Positions 1 to 7,258 of a stretch of 15,169 bases of DNA are shown here, in pieces. The notes beneath the pieces are model-generated. The model saw nothing but the letters and a program-made list of their open reading frames with translations. It was not told the DNA's origin and ran no database searches. How positions within the stretch are numbered: position 1 is the stretch's first letter; every line of letters starts with the position of its first letter. Source of the stretch: an uncultured Caryophanales bacterium. Lineage in GTDB: Bacteria; Bacillota_I; Bacilli_A; RFN20; CAG-826. Location of the stretch: positions 1-15,169 of the forward strand of contig CAMJAG010000017.1 of the NCBI GenBank assembly GCA_946403545.1, given 5' to 3'. The position numbers were made by a program, and so were the translations under genes.

Positions 1-191
1 TTCCAGGAAAACCTGGTAAAAAGCCAAAGAAAGTAATCTATGTAGATGGACCTTTGTATCCAAATCAAAATCTTCCATTTGAAAAAGCAGTTGAAGATTT
101 AAGAAATCAATGTTTTGAAACAATGTCTGCTAGAGCAAAGAAGTACTCTACAGTGGAATATATAAAATATGTGAAGAAAGAAAAAGAGTAG
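1..191 (+). CDS. Lysophospholipid (1-acylglycerol-3-phosphate) acyltransferase family, C-terminal fragment
   Basis: The open frame runs in from the left edge and ends at TAG 189-191, giving about 62 residues. The visible text includes GKPGKKPKKVIYVDGPLYP and a basic, Lys-rich end (KYVKKEKE). From memory this matches the extreme C-terminus of PlsC-like acyltransferases of low-GC Bacillota, where a proposed 'VDGPLYPN' segment is followed by a helix with conserved Arg and Cys. Such enzymes acylate lysophosphatidic acid at the membrane during phospholipid synthesis. The catalytic HX4D block would lie outside the window, so the assignment rests on tail similarity alone. The gene ends directly in a hairpin terminator. 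Confidence 0.55.
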   Translation, partial: PGKPGKKPKKVIYVDGPLYPNQNLPFEKAVEDLRNQCFETMSARAKKYSTVEYIKYVKKEKE

Positions 192-214
192 TTTTACTAC
201 TCTTTCTTTTGTTT
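183..214. terminator. Bidirectional Rho-independent terminator
   Basis: A perfect 10-bp stem (183-192 with 196-205, loop TTT) is followed on the plus strand by TCTTTTGTTT-like sequence. It overlaps the stop codon of the acyltransferase. Read on the minus strand it is followed by TTCTTTC, so it can also end the oxidoreductase transcript coming from the right. A second 7-bp inverted repeat, GTTTAGT (211-217) with ACTAAAC (228-234), lies between it and the minus-strand stop and may assist that direction. Confidence 0.75.
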
Positions 215-240
215 AGTCCATTGAAGAACTAAACATCTAT

Positions 241-1212
241 TTATCTATCATCTGGATATTTGAGATTTATTTGAGATTTAATCTCTTCTAATATCTTCAT
301 AACATCTAGAGTGGATTTTTTTGATACGAACCTAGATTCTATTAGTCCTTCTTGGATTTCTTGACTTGCTATTACAAATTCTCTTTCATATAGCAATATG
401 TTTTCTTTATCTTTATAGATTTGATTACCTTGTTTAGATTTAAGTTTTGCTTTTCTAGCAGCGTGGAACATCATAGGTAATTTAATTTTTCCTTCTGTTC
501 CTTCTACTTTCGCTGCAATAGAACCAAATCTATCGATAGCACTTGTTAGATATGCTTTGATTCCATTTTCATATTCAAATATTACTTTTAATTGGAAATC
601 TATATCTCTTTTCATTTTAGCGGTAGCTTTAATTGATTTAGGATAACCGAATAATCGATATGCATAAGTAACTGGATAGATACCTAAATCATATAAACTA
701 CCTCCACCAGAGTTTAGATCGGTGAGTCTAAACTTCTTGGCAGCGTATATACTCGGGAGGGAGAAATCCGCTTTAAAGGTTTTAACTTTACCTATTTTAT
801 TATTATCAATCCATTCTTTAACTTTATATGCTGTTGGGTTAAACCAGGTCCACATGGCTTCAACAAAATATGTGTTATTCTTTTTAGCGATTTCAAATAA
901 TTCTTCAGCGGATTTAAGGTTTAATGTTAATGTTTTCTCACAAATTACAGGGATATGTTTTTCTAAAGCTTTTTTAGAATATGAATAATGGAATCTATGA
1001 GGAGTTGCTACATAAATAGCGTTGATTCTTTTATCCTCAAGCATATCCTCATATGTTTTATAAGGTGTAGCACCAAACTGTTTTGCGAATTCTTGGCAAT
1101 GTTCAAAACTGCGTGAATAAACAGCGACAATATTAATGTCCTTATTATTCTTTAATTCTTTCGCTACTGTGATAGCGATACCTTTTGAGCCAACAAATCC
1201 AATATTAAACAT
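241..1212 (-). CDS. Gfo/Idh/MocA family NAD(P)-dependent oxidoreductase
   Basis: 323 residues, the usual length for this family. An N-terminal Rossmann fold starts with a glycine-rich turn (GFVGSKG, residues 5-11). E92-K93 is the EK of the family's EKP motif, with Thr at 94 instead of Pro. EAMWTWFNP (about 118-126) and GGGSLYDLGIYP (about 169-180) are typical of the dihydrodiol dehydrogenase-like branch, in which the Lys of EK(P) and the Tyr of DxGxY (here K93 and Y179) are the key residues. It probably oxidises or reduces a sugar, inositol or related hydroxyl compound in the cytoplasm; the substrate cannot be told. The ATG at 1210-1212 has only a weak AGAGA-like ribosome site, and the gene lies 28 bases after the XRE regulator gene with no terminator between, so the two are probably cotranscribed. 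Confidence 0.87.
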   Translation of the reverse strand: MFNIGFVGSKGIAITVAKELKNNKDINIVAVYSRSFEHCQEFAKQFGATPYKTYEDMLEDKRINAIYVATPHRFHYSYSKKALEKHIPVICEKTLTLNLKSAEELFEIAKKNNTYFVEAMWTWFNPTAYKVKEWIDNNKIGKVKTFKADFSLPSIYAAKKFRLTDLNSGGGSLYDLGIYPVTYAYRLFGYPKSIKATAKMKRDIDFQLKVIFEYENGIKAYLTSAIDRFGSIAAKVEGTEGKIKLPMMFHAARKAKLKSKQGNQIYKDKENILLYEREFVIASQEIQEGLIESRFVSKKSTLDVMKILEEIKSQINLKYPDDR

Positions 1213-1240
1213 ATTTATTCTCTATATTTATTTTAGATGA

Positions 1241-2128
1241 TTAATCATCATCTTCATCTTTTCCACCATAATCAGATGGATCATAATCTTTATCTAACTC
1301 TCTTGGATCAACACCAAGTTTTTCTGCTTTTCTTCTTGTTGAATAGTGATCAATAGGACCAAAGCATGTATAGAATACTGGTACTAATAAGAAGACTACC
1401 CACATTGGATGCCATGTATTAGCGGTCATACCACAATATAAGAAGATTGTTGTTACAAAGACTGCGAAGTTAAATACTGTAATTTTTCCTTTTAATATAG
1501 CGTGGATAAAGCTTGGAATGATTGGAATTGCTACAAAGAAAATCCAACTCCATCTAAATCCTGTCATTGGTGCGGTTAAATAAAAGCCATCTGTAAAGTT
1601 AAATGTTGGCATTCTTAAATTTAATAAACCAAAGACGATGAATAAGACTACTGAGATTACTGAGCAGATTGAGTAAGCAATAGCTACTGGAGGTCTGCAG
1701 TGATCTTTAAGTTTATTTTCTAAATCTTTTTCAGTGAAATGATGTTTTTCACCATTCTTACTACATGTGTGGATACCATCGTTATCTATGTGTACGTATG
1801 ATCCATCTTCACTATTAATTTGAACACCTTTGCCACCACCGATGTGAATTTCATCTTTAGCGACTTCTTGTTCTGGCTCTACTGTTTCTGATTTTGGTTG
1901 ATCATTGACTTTTGGGTCAGGATCTTTCTTACCATTGATTAGTTCGTCTAATGAGACTCCATATAAATTAGCGAGAGCGATTAGGTTATCTGTATCTGGG
2001 CTTGCTTCTACGCGTTCCCATTTACTTACTGCCTGTCTAGAGATGCCTAATTTATCTGCGAGTTCTTCTTGTGAGTAACCCGCTCTTTTGCGGTATTCGA
2101 CTAATCTGTTTGCGATTTCTAAGTTCAT
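1241..2128 (-). CDS. XRE-family HTH regulator with C-terminal membrane domain
   Basis: 295 residues. Residues 5-60 form a Cro/C1-type helix-turn-helix domain (SQEELADKLGISRQAVSKWE, about 19-38). An acidic, Pro/Gln-rich linker (about 65-93) follows, then a Gly/Asp-rich stretch (about 94-131: IHIGGGKGVQINSEDGS and HIDNDGIH) that may form short beta repeats. About four hydrophobic segments follow (147-170, 194-211, 216-235, 241-259), then a charged tail ending KDEDDD. The layout implies a DNA-binding domain tethered to the inner membrane, perhaps sensing an envelope signal; the signal is unknown. The start is well set: AAAGGAG lies 9 bases before the ATG. An extended -10 promoter and a palindrome upstream suggest self-regulation. 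It leads a probable two-gene unit with the oxidoreductase. Confidence 0.87.
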   Translation of the reverse strand: MNLEIANRLVEYRKRAGYSQEELADKLGISRQAVSKWERVEASPDTDNLIALANLYGVSLDELINGKKDPDPKVNDQPKSETVEPEQEVAKDEIHIGGGKGVQINSEDGSYVHIDNDGIHTCSKNGEKHHFTEKDLENKLKDHCRPPVAIAYSICSVISVVLFIVFGLLNLRMPTFNFTDGFYLTAPMTGFRWSWIFFVAIPIIPSFIHAILKGKITVFNFAVFVTTIFLYCGMTANTWHPMWVVFLLVPVFYTCFGPIDHYSTRRKAEKLGVDPRELDKDYDPSDYGGKDEDDD

Positions 2129-2210
2129 AATGTCGTTCTCCTTTGCGTTTGCTGTCTCTATTATTACGAAAATCTAATCGGTTGCTCTACCAAGTCTAGT
2201 TTTCAATTAC

Positions 2211-2225
2211 GCAACTTTTGGTTGC
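2211..2225. promoter_or_regulatory. Operator-like palindrome GCAAC-N5-GTTGC
   Basis: A 15-base inverted repeat, gcaac ttttg gttgc, starts about 3 bases downstream of the inferred transcription start of the XRE gene. A further half-site, GGTTGC (2180-2185), lies about 30 bases away. Position and symmetry fit binding of an XRE dimer as a roadblock for autorepression. That role is inference; the symmetry is seen. Confidence 0.4.
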
Positions 2226-2234
2226 ATTACACAT

Positions 2235-2264
2235 ATTTTAGCAATATTTCTACGTTTATTACAA
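2235..2264 (-). promoter_or_regulatory. Extended -10 promoter for the XRE regulator gene
   Basis: On the minus strand TTGTAA (2259-2264), an 18-base spacer and TAAAAT (2235-2240) are found, with TGC directly before the -10 (TGCTAAAAT), an extended -10 element. Transcription would start near 2228, giving a leader of about 100 bases. The same TGC-TAAAAT string precedes the gene at 7303. Confidence 0.55.
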
Positions 2265-2320
2265 TTATTGAATTTTTACCTTTTCCTTAGGAAAAAGACT
2301 AAAGATTTACTAAAAAGAGA

Positions 2321-2342
2321 AAAAATTTATTTTTTATAAGTA
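2321..2342 (+). repeat. Direct repeat, copy 1, upstream of CotH-like gene
   Basis: The two blocks AAAAATTTATTT and TTTTTATAAGTA occur here partly overlapped, just before the promoter candidate at 2359-2367. Both blocks recur at 2407-2436, next to the ribosome-binding site. The sequence is so AT-rich that chance similarity is possible, but a 12-base exact match on each side is suggestive. Confidence 0.4.
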
Positions 2343-2406
2343 AAAAGATGATAATTATTGTTAAAATAGTGATAGCGATTTAAAACTAGACGATAAATTT
2401 GATAGG

Positions 2407-2436
2407 AAAAATTTATTTATTCGGTTTTTATAAGTA
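2407..2436 (+). repeat. Direct repeat, copy 2, upstream of CotH-like gene
   Basis: The same two 12-base blocks as at 2321-2342 (AAAAATTTATTT at 2407-2418, TTTTTATAAGTA at 2425-2436), here separated by ATTCGG. Copy 2 runs directly into the Shine-Dalgarno GGAG of the lipoprotein gene, so it forms the 3' part of the mRNA leader. Confidence 0.4.
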
Positions 2437-2447
2437 GGAGAAATTAT

Positions 2448-4607
2448 ATGAAAAAAGTAAAAACCTTACTTACTCTCGGCGCTGCTTGTTTATTGCTTGT
2501 TGGATGTGGTGATGCTAAGTCAAATGCTAGCCAAGGAAATCCAGAAAGTAAACAAACACCAAAAAGCTCTGAGGTAAATCAATCAAAAGATGCTCCAGTA
2601 TCTAAAGGTCAATCAAGCGCTACTCCAGCTACTAGTGCTACACCATCTTCAATGAGTGTTCCAACTACACAAGGAGTTACTAAGAAAGATAAACCTTATA
2701 AGATATTCAACACAGTCCCTGAAATTAAGTTTGTAACTAATGCAGGTGCTGATATGCAATGGGCAACAACTCCAGGTAAAGATTCTACAAAACCAGAAGT
2801 TCCAGGTTGGATCACTACTAGTGGTATTGACGGTGCTGCTGGATTAGAAAATGAACCTGCAGGCATGAAAGTTAGAGGTAACTATACATCTAACTATCAA
2901 AAGAAACCGTTTAGAATCAAATTTGATACTAAGAGAAATATCTTAGGATTAAATGGAAACAAGAAATATAAGAAATGGGTTCTTCTCGCTGATGTTAAAG
3001 ATACAGCAATGTTAAGAAACGCTGCTACATTCTACTTAGCAAAGCATTTAATGCCAAGTACTGTATTCGTACCAGATTACACTCCTGTACATTTATACCT
3101 TAATGATACATATTGGGGTATGTACACATTAACTGAACAAAAAGAAGTTGGTGAAGGTAGAGTGGATATCGCTAAAGTTCCATCTGGTTCAGATAGAACT
3201 GATGTTGGTTACTTCTTTGAATTAGATAACTACTATTCAGAAGAAGCTGCTAAAGGTGAAGATGGCGATCCAACTTTCACAGTTACTTATAAACCAGCTG
3301 CTATTAACTGGCACCATAACTTTGAAAACTTCACAAGAATTCAACAAGGTTACACAGTTTCTAGTGACATCACAAATAGAAATATTCAACTCCCATATCT
3401 TCAAAAACGTGTTGAAATGGCATACCAAGTCATTTATGACGCGGTTATGAATAACAAATTCCAAAGAATTGAAAATGAACAATTAGTAGCAGACAATTCC
3501 TCCACTTTGGAAGAATGTTTAGCAAAAACAATTGATATCGATTCATTCGTTGGTATGTACTTACTCCACGACATCGTCGTTGACCCAGATATTGGATATT
3601 CATCCTTCTATCTCTCACTCGATATGTCTGCAGAAGGTAATCACTTATTAACATTAAATAACCCTTGGGATTTTGACTCTGCTTTAGGAACAAGAAAAGG
3701 TGGAGATGAAATGGGTGGTAGAGCATCTACTGAAACTACAAATATTAAGAAAGGTGAAGGTGAATATGCTTCTAAATCTTCTAATATGTGGTTCTCAATT
3801 ATCTCTAAAGCACCATTCTTCCAAGAAAAGATTAAGGCTAAATATAAAGAATTATATGATAACAACGTATTCCAAGCTGTTACAGATATGATTGATGACT
3901 ACGCAGCAACATATTCAGCAGGATATACAAAGAATTTCCAAAAATGGCCAAGAACAATGGGCAATAACCCTGAAACTAACTTTGAAGTTGTTGATGAAAT
4001 TAAGAGATTCTCTACTCATTCTCAATGTGTTAGCTATTTAAAAACATGGTTCAATAATCGTGTTACATGGTTAAATGGTTTCTACATTAATGGTCAAGGT
4101 GGAGGCGGAGGAGGAGAAGTCCCACCAGTCACACCAGACATCAATACATTTAAAGCAAACGCTACTCCATTTAGATTAGAAGCAGAAGATTCTGAAATTG
4201 CTGATGGAAATCCTACAGGTGAATCAGTTTCTAAGAAAGAAAGAGCTAACGAAGGTATCTCTGGTAATAAATATGTCGGTGGTCTTGATGGCAATAATGG
4301 CGCGACAATGACTTGGACATTTAATAGAACCGCTAAATCAGATCAAGTCTTCATTGTGGCAGGATTATCCGCTAGAACAGGTGGAGCTAGAACATTCGAT
4401 CAAATGTTTACTATCACTGTTAATGATGAGGTCTTAACTACTGAAGATGTCACTATTCCAGCAGGTACTGGAAGTGACTACCATTGTTGGACTACTGTAG
4501 ACGTTGCTTGGTCTAAGTTAAAACAAGGTAGTAACACAATCGTTGTTACATCAACTGGCAGCGCTACTAACTTCGACTACTTAGATGTATACGTACCTAA
4601 CGCATAG
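2448..4607 (+). CDS. CotH-like kinase lipoprotein with C-terminal carbohydrate-binding-like domain
   Basis: 719 residues. A lipoprotein signal peptide ends in LVGC with Cys20 as the expected lipidated residue, followed by a Ser/Thr/Pro-rich tether (21-88). Residues about 90-545 match the CotH family of atypical protein kinases: GNYTSNYQKKPFRIK (144-158), a W-V-L-L-A-D segment with MLRNA, NDTYWGMYTLTEQ, and the NPWDFD motif (405-410) whose Asp residues are expected to serve ATP/metal binding. A Gly-rich hinge (about 551-557) leads to a C-terminal beta domain (about 570-719) with FRLEAEDSE and a closing YLDVYV, like CBM6/CBM35 modules. CotH of Bacillus phosphorylates spore-coat proteins; here the protein would act outside the cell on the membrane surface, possibly on the neighbouring lipoprotein, which is inference. 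AGGAGA lies 6 bases before the ATG, and a strong terminator follows. Confidence 0.85.
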   Translation: MKKVKTLLTLGAACLLLVGCGDAKSNASQGNPESKQTPKSSEVNQSKDAPVSKGQSSATPATSATPSSMSVPTTQGVTKKDKPYKIFNTVPEIKFVTNAGADMQWATTPGKDSTKPEVPGWITTSGIDGAAGLENEPAGMKVRGNYTSNYQKKPFRIKFDTKRNILGLNGNKKYKKWVLLADVKDTAMLRNAATFYLAKHLMPSTVFVPDYTPVHLYLNDTYWGMYTLTEQKEVGEGRVDIAKVPSGSDRTDVGYFFELDNYYSEEAAKGEDGDPTFTVTYKPAAINWHHNFENFTRIQQGYTVSSDITNRNIQLPYLQKRVEMAYQVIYDAVMNNKFQRIENEQLVADNSSTLEECLAKTIDIDSFVGMYLLHDIVVDPDIGYSSFYLSLDMSAEGNHLLTLNNPWDFDSALGTRKGGDEMGGRASTETTNIKKGEGEYASKSSNMWFSIISKAPFFQEKIKAKYKELYDNNVFQAVTDMIDDYAATYSAGYTKNFQKWPRTMGNNPETNFEVVDEIKRFSTHSQCVSYLKTWFNNRVTWLNGFYINGQGGGGGGEVPPVTPDINTFKANATPFRLEAEDSEIADGNPTGESVSKKERANEGISGNKYVGGLDGNNGATMTWTFNRTAKSDQVFIVAGLSARTGGARTFDQMFTITVNDEVLTTEDVTIPAGTGSDYHCWTTVDVAWSKLKQGSNTIVVTSTGSATNFDYLDVYVPNA

Positions 4608-4630
4608 GCACATATAACCAAATTAAATAT

Positions 4631-4660
4631 GGCAATATTCTTCGGAATGTTGCCTTTTTT
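4631..4660 (+). terminator. Rho-independent terminator with UUCG tetraloop
   Basis: A 10-bp stem (4631-4640 with 4645-4654, one G-T wobble) is closed by a TTCG loop and followed by TTTTTT (4655-4660). It lies 24 bases after the CotH-like gene stop and separates it from the next lipoprotein gene. Confidence 0.9.
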
Positions 4661-4692
4661 ATAGTTTCAAATAAAAAATTATTACGTTTTAC

Positions 4693-4721
4693 AACAATTT
4701 TGGTAGTAGAATTGTTATATA
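4693..4721 (+). promoter_or_regulatory. Inverted repeat overlapping a possible -10 upstream of the second lipoprotein gene
   Basis: AACAATT (4693-4699) and AATTGTT (4710-4716) form a 7-bp inverted repeat with a 10-base centre, ending in the extended -10-like TGTTATATA (4713-4721). A start from that box would fall inside the Shine-Dalgarno AAAGGGAG (4725-4732), so the true -10 may instead be TAGAAT (4707-4712). The repeat could be an operator or chance in AT-rich DNA. Confidence 0.3.
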
Positions 4722-4745
4722 GGTAAAGGGAGATAAATTATCTTT

Positions 4746-5594
4746 ATGAAAAAATTCAAATTTTTATTTACCGCTATGTTAGCTACTTTAACATTGGCAG
4801 CATGTGGTGAAGCAAAATCCGGTGAAGCACCAGTTTCTCAACCTGAAATTAGCCAACCAGTCTCTGGTGAAGGCGATACAAGCGCAGAAATCGTTTTACC
4901 AAATTATGATGACGCATACTCAATCGCAGTCGTTTGCGATGAACACGTTGCTTCTTTCAAAGCTTACGCTGATAAGGACTATACAACTGAGCTTCCAGCA
5001 GCAGATTTCTACAAATCAAGATCTAAAGCAGATGGTACTTCCATTTCTAAAGAAGCAGATTCTCAATTCTACTTCAAAGTAACATTTGCTGAAGGATGGC
5101 ATGCAGGCGCTATCAACACAACAGGTACTGGTTGTGGTGTTAAAACTCCTGGTGACACAAAAATAGATGATGCTTACAGAATTACAAAAATTAACGAAAA
5201 CATTATCGTTAATATCGTATCTAGTAACGAAACAGTAGGTTTCAACGTTACAATTGATCCTGTTCAAAACGCTACAGTTACAGTCTATAAAGACCAAGGT
5301 TACACAATCGTTGATACAGATGAACATTACCAAACAAGAAATGGTAAATCAGATCCATATCCATATTGTAACGATGGTAACGATTCACAATTCTGCTTCA
5401 AGATCGTTCCAGCTAATGGTTATGAAGTTGACAGAGTTACAGTTGTTGGTTTAACAAACCCAGATGCAACAGATCCAGCTCCATATAAGAACATTAAAGA
5501 TCCAGAAGAAACAGCAATCGAAAACTGTTGGAGAATTACAAAAGTTACTCAAGACATTAAGATTACAATCACTATTGTTCCAGTAGTTGCATAA
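4746..5594 (+). CDS. Surface lipoprotein with two tandem copies of an unnamed domain
   Basis: 282 residues. The signal peptide ends in LAAC with Cys20 as lipid site; the mature start CGEAKSG closely matches that of the CotH-like neighbour (CGDAKSN). A short Pro/Ser/Gln tether (about 24-50) precedes two similar domains of about 110 residues. Matching landmarks are YKSR (89-92) and YQTR (195-198), DSQFYFKV (105-112) and DSQFCFKI (213-220), YRITKINENI (144-153) and WRITKVTQDI (262-271). Alternating hydrophobic strands suggest beta-sandwich modules like those in bacterial surface repeats. No catalytic motif is visible. AAAGGGAG lies 13 bases before the ATG. It has its own leader and terminator, so it need not be cotranscribed with the kinase-like gene. 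Function unknown; ligand binding, adhesion or acting as a CotH substrate are all possible. Confidence 0.8.
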   Translation: MKKFKFLFTAMLATLTLAACGEAKSGEAPVSQPEISQPVSGEGDTSAEIVLPNYDDAYSIAVVCDEHVASFKAYADKDYTTELPAADFYKSRSKADGTSISKEADSQFYFKVTFAEGWHAGAINTTGTGCGVKTPGDTKIDDAYRITKINENIIVNIVSSNETVGFNVTIDPVQNATVTVYKDQGYTIVDTDEHYQTRNGKSDPYPYCNDGNDSQFCFKIVPANGYEVDRVTVVGLTNPDATDPAPYKNIKDPEETAIENCWRITKVTQDIKITITIVPVVA

Positions 5595-5611
5595 TTGAAA
5601 TCTTAATTAAT

Positions 5612-5643
5612 AGAGCAAGGCTTAGAAGTCTTGCTCTTTTTTT
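5612..5643 (+). terminator. Rho-independent terminator after second lipoprotein
   Basis: AGAGCAAG (5612-5619) pairs with CTTGCTCT (5630-5637), extended inward by a G-T and a C-G pair, and is followed by a T run to 5643. It begins 17 bases after the stop codon. Confidence 0.9.
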
Positions 5644-5655
5644 ATTGCTTTATAA

Positions 5656-5690
5656 TTCAAATCTAAAAGAATTTTCTATAAAATAGAATT
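5656..5690 (+). promoter_or_regulatory. Promoter for Y-family polymerase gene, predicted leaderless
   Basis: TTCAAA (5656-5661), 17-base spacer, TAAAAT (5679-5684, also readable as TATAAA 5677-5682). Transcription would begin about 7 bases after the -10, at or next to the ATG at 5691. There is no Shine-Dalgarno in the preceding 20 bases (aaaatagaatt). The aroB gene has the same TTCAAA-N17-TAAAAT layout. No LexA box of the Bacillus type (CGAAC-N4-GTTCG) is seen. Confidence 0.45.
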
Positions 5691-6935
5691 ATGGCAGAAC
5701 GTGTTATTGCAGTTATTGATTTAAAGTCTTTTTATTCCTATGTTGAATGTGTTGATAGAGGATTAGATCCTTTTACTACACCTTTAATTGTCGCGGATAA
5801 AGAAAGAGGGCCTAACACTATTGTTATGTCAGTAACTCCATATCTTAAAAGTTTTGGTATTCCATCAGTTTTAAGAGTTAAAGAATTACCAAAGAAATTT
5901 AACTATATATTCGCTACTCCAAGAATGACTAGATACGTAGAGAAAAGCGCTCAAATAGTAGCGTTATTCATGCGATATTTCGCTAAAGAAGATATCCATG
6001 TCTATTCAATCGATGAATCTTTCATAGACATGACAAGTTATCTCAAATACTACGACAAAACCCCTGTAGAATTAGTACAAATGATTATTGATGCTATTAA
6101 AGATGAAACTGGTTTAATGGCTACTGCAGGTATTGGAGATAACTTCTTTTTAGCTAAAGTTGCACTAGATATCTACGCTAAACACGAAAAGACTGGAATA
6201 GCAACAATGCATAAAGAAGATGTGCCTACAAAACTATGGCCAATTACACCACTATCAAAGATTTGGGGTATTGGTTCTAGACTTGAAAGAAGACTAAATT
6301 CTTATTCTATTTTTACAGTTCAAGATTTAGCGTTCTCTAATAGAGATTTTATTAAAGCAAAACTTGGAATTATCGGGGAACAATTAATTGACCACGCTAA
6401 TGGTATAGACGAGTCAGATATTCACGAAAATTATGTTCCAAAAGAAACAAGTTTCTCTCTTGGACAAACATTGATTAGAGATTATACAAAAGATGAAGTT
6501 CCACTACTTCTTAGAGAAATGGTTGATGATTTATCACTCCGATTAAGAAATGAAGAGAAATTAACATCAGTGGTTTCTTTGGGTGTTGCTTACGCAAAAT
6601 TACAAGGTGGATTTTCAAGACAAATGACACTTTTAGGCGCTACTGATGAAAGTGAGAAACTACTTGAAGCAATCATGGAAATTTATAACAAGCATATTCA
6701 AGATATTCCAATTAGACAGCTATACATTAGTTTTGGAAAATTAACCAGTAGAAGATCACAACAGTTGAATATATTTGAAGACACAGAAAAACAAGTTAAA
6801 AATCATAATCTACAATTAGCGGTTGATAAACTACATAACCGTTATGGAAAGGATATTATAACTCGAGCAAGCGCACTTCTAGATGAGAGCACCGTGAAGA
6901 TGAGACATGGACAGATTGGAGGACATAGAAAATGA
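5691..6935 (+). CDS. Y-family translesion DNA polymerase (UmuC/UvrX/YqjW type)
   Basis: 414 residues. Carboxylates of the two-metal site are visible: D10 in VIDLKSFYSYVEC and D108-E109 in SIDESFID. The fingers/palm block ATPRMTRYVEKSA and the helix-hairpin-helix WGIGSRLERRL (thumb) follow in family order. QLNIF (358-362) matches the sliding-clamp binding pentapeptide, and the C-terminal MRHGQIGGHRK matches UvrX/YqjW-like polymerases of Bacillota. The enzyme copies past damaged bases, with mutagenic results, at the replisome. TGA at 6933-6935 overlaps the ATG of the next gene (ATGA), coupling it to the YolD-like partner, as in the yqjW-yqjX and uvrX-yolD pairs. Start at 5691 is the first Met before the conserved strand. 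No SOS box is visible, so damage control of expression is unproven. Confidence 0.93.
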   Translation: MAERVIAVIDLKSFYSYVECVDRGLDPFTTPLIVADKERGPNTIVMSVTPYLKSFGIPSVLRVKELPKKFNYIFATPRMTRYVEKSAQIVALFMRYFAKEDIHVYSIDESFIDMTSYLKYYDKTPVELVQMIIDAIKDETGLMATAGIGDNFFLAKVALDIYAKHEKTGIATMHKEDVPTKLWPITPLSKIWGIGSRLERRLNSYSIFTVQDLAFSNRDFIKAKLGIIGEQLIDHANGIDESDIHENYVPKETSFSLGQTLIRDYTKDEVPLLLREMVDDLSLRLRNEEKLTSVVSLGVAYAKLQGGFSRQMTLLGATDESEKLLEAIMEIYNKHIQDIPIRQLYISFGKLTSRRSQQLNIFEDTEKQVKNHNLQLAVDKLHNRYGKDIITRASALLDESTVKMRHGQIGGHRK

Positions 6936-7243
6936 GTGACAGAGGTATGAAAAAATGGAACGCATATAGATCTCTTGTTGAACACACTGAAACTATTGCA
7001 GGCCTTCAATCAAAAAGTGAGAAAATAGAGAAACCAGAGCTATCAAGTGACGAAGAAGAGAAAATAAATTCTATCTTAGTCCATTACCATGGACAACCGG
7101 TTCAAATATCCTACTATCGCGATGAACGTATTTATAAAATAAATACTAGTATAAAAAGAATAGATATAAACGAAAGAAAACTCATTTGTGAAGATAGGCA
7201 AATAATTTACTTATTTGAACTAATTGATATAGAAAACATTTAA
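6932..7243 (+). CDS. YolD-like protein, partner of UmuC-type polymerase
   Basis: 103 residues. It begins MSDRGMKKWNAY, the characteristic start of YolD-like proteins (D-R-G-x-x-K-W), and continues with HYHGQPVQISYYRDERIYKI and a terminal pair of beta strands ending LFELIDIENI. The family is nearly always encoded next to a UmuC/UvrX-type polymerase in Bacillota and is presumed to assist it, though its biochemical role is not established. The start overlaps the polymerase stop by 4 bases, with GGAGGA upstream inside the polymerase gene, so translation is probably coupled. No clear terminator separates it from the next gene. Confidence 0.85.
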   Translation: MSDRGMKKWNAYRSLVEHTETIAGLQSKSEKIEKPELSSDEEEKINSILVHYHGQPVQISYYRDERIYKINTSIKRIDINERKLICEDRQIIYLFELIDIENI

Positions 7244-7258
7244 TTTTATACATTAGAG

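Larger units (their letters stand above)
2129..2447. other. 319-base divergent intergenic region between XRE and CotH-like genes
   Basis: No gene or structured RNA is recognisable. It holds the minus-strand XRE promoter and palindrome (2211-2264), a short symmetric element TTTTCC-TTA-GGAAAA (2281-2295), two copies of an imperfect AT-rich direct repeat (2321-2342 and 2407-2436), and plus-strand promoter candidates for the lipoprotein. Those are an extended -10 TGTTAAAAT (2359-2367), or TTGTTA (2358-2363) with TAAAAC (2381-2386), spacer 17. The lipoprotein's Shine-Dalgarno AGGAGA is at 2436-2441. Confidence 0.6.

Noticed and set aside
722..988. 88-codon plus-strand frame inside the oxidoreductase gene
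   Set aside because: Antisense to a well-conserved oxidoreductase; no start signal or recognisable product.
2281..2295. TTTTCC-TTA-GGAAAA as a terminator
   Set aside because: Short 6-bp stem with three-base loop and no T run; at most a small operator.
3237..3865. Several minus-strand frames within the CotH-like gene
   Set aside because: Shadow frames of a clearly coding sequence, lacking ribosome sites and family features.
4094..4294. Frameshift at the glycine-rich tract of the CotH-like protein
   Set aside because: The tract is made of mixed GGN codons without a long homopolymer, and the frame continues into a sensible C-terminal domain.
4734..4744. AGATA-AAT-TATCT type palindrome between Shine-Dalgarno and ATG as a regulatory hairpin
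   Set aside because: Five A/T-rich pairs are too weak to count as a riboswitch or thermometer without further support.
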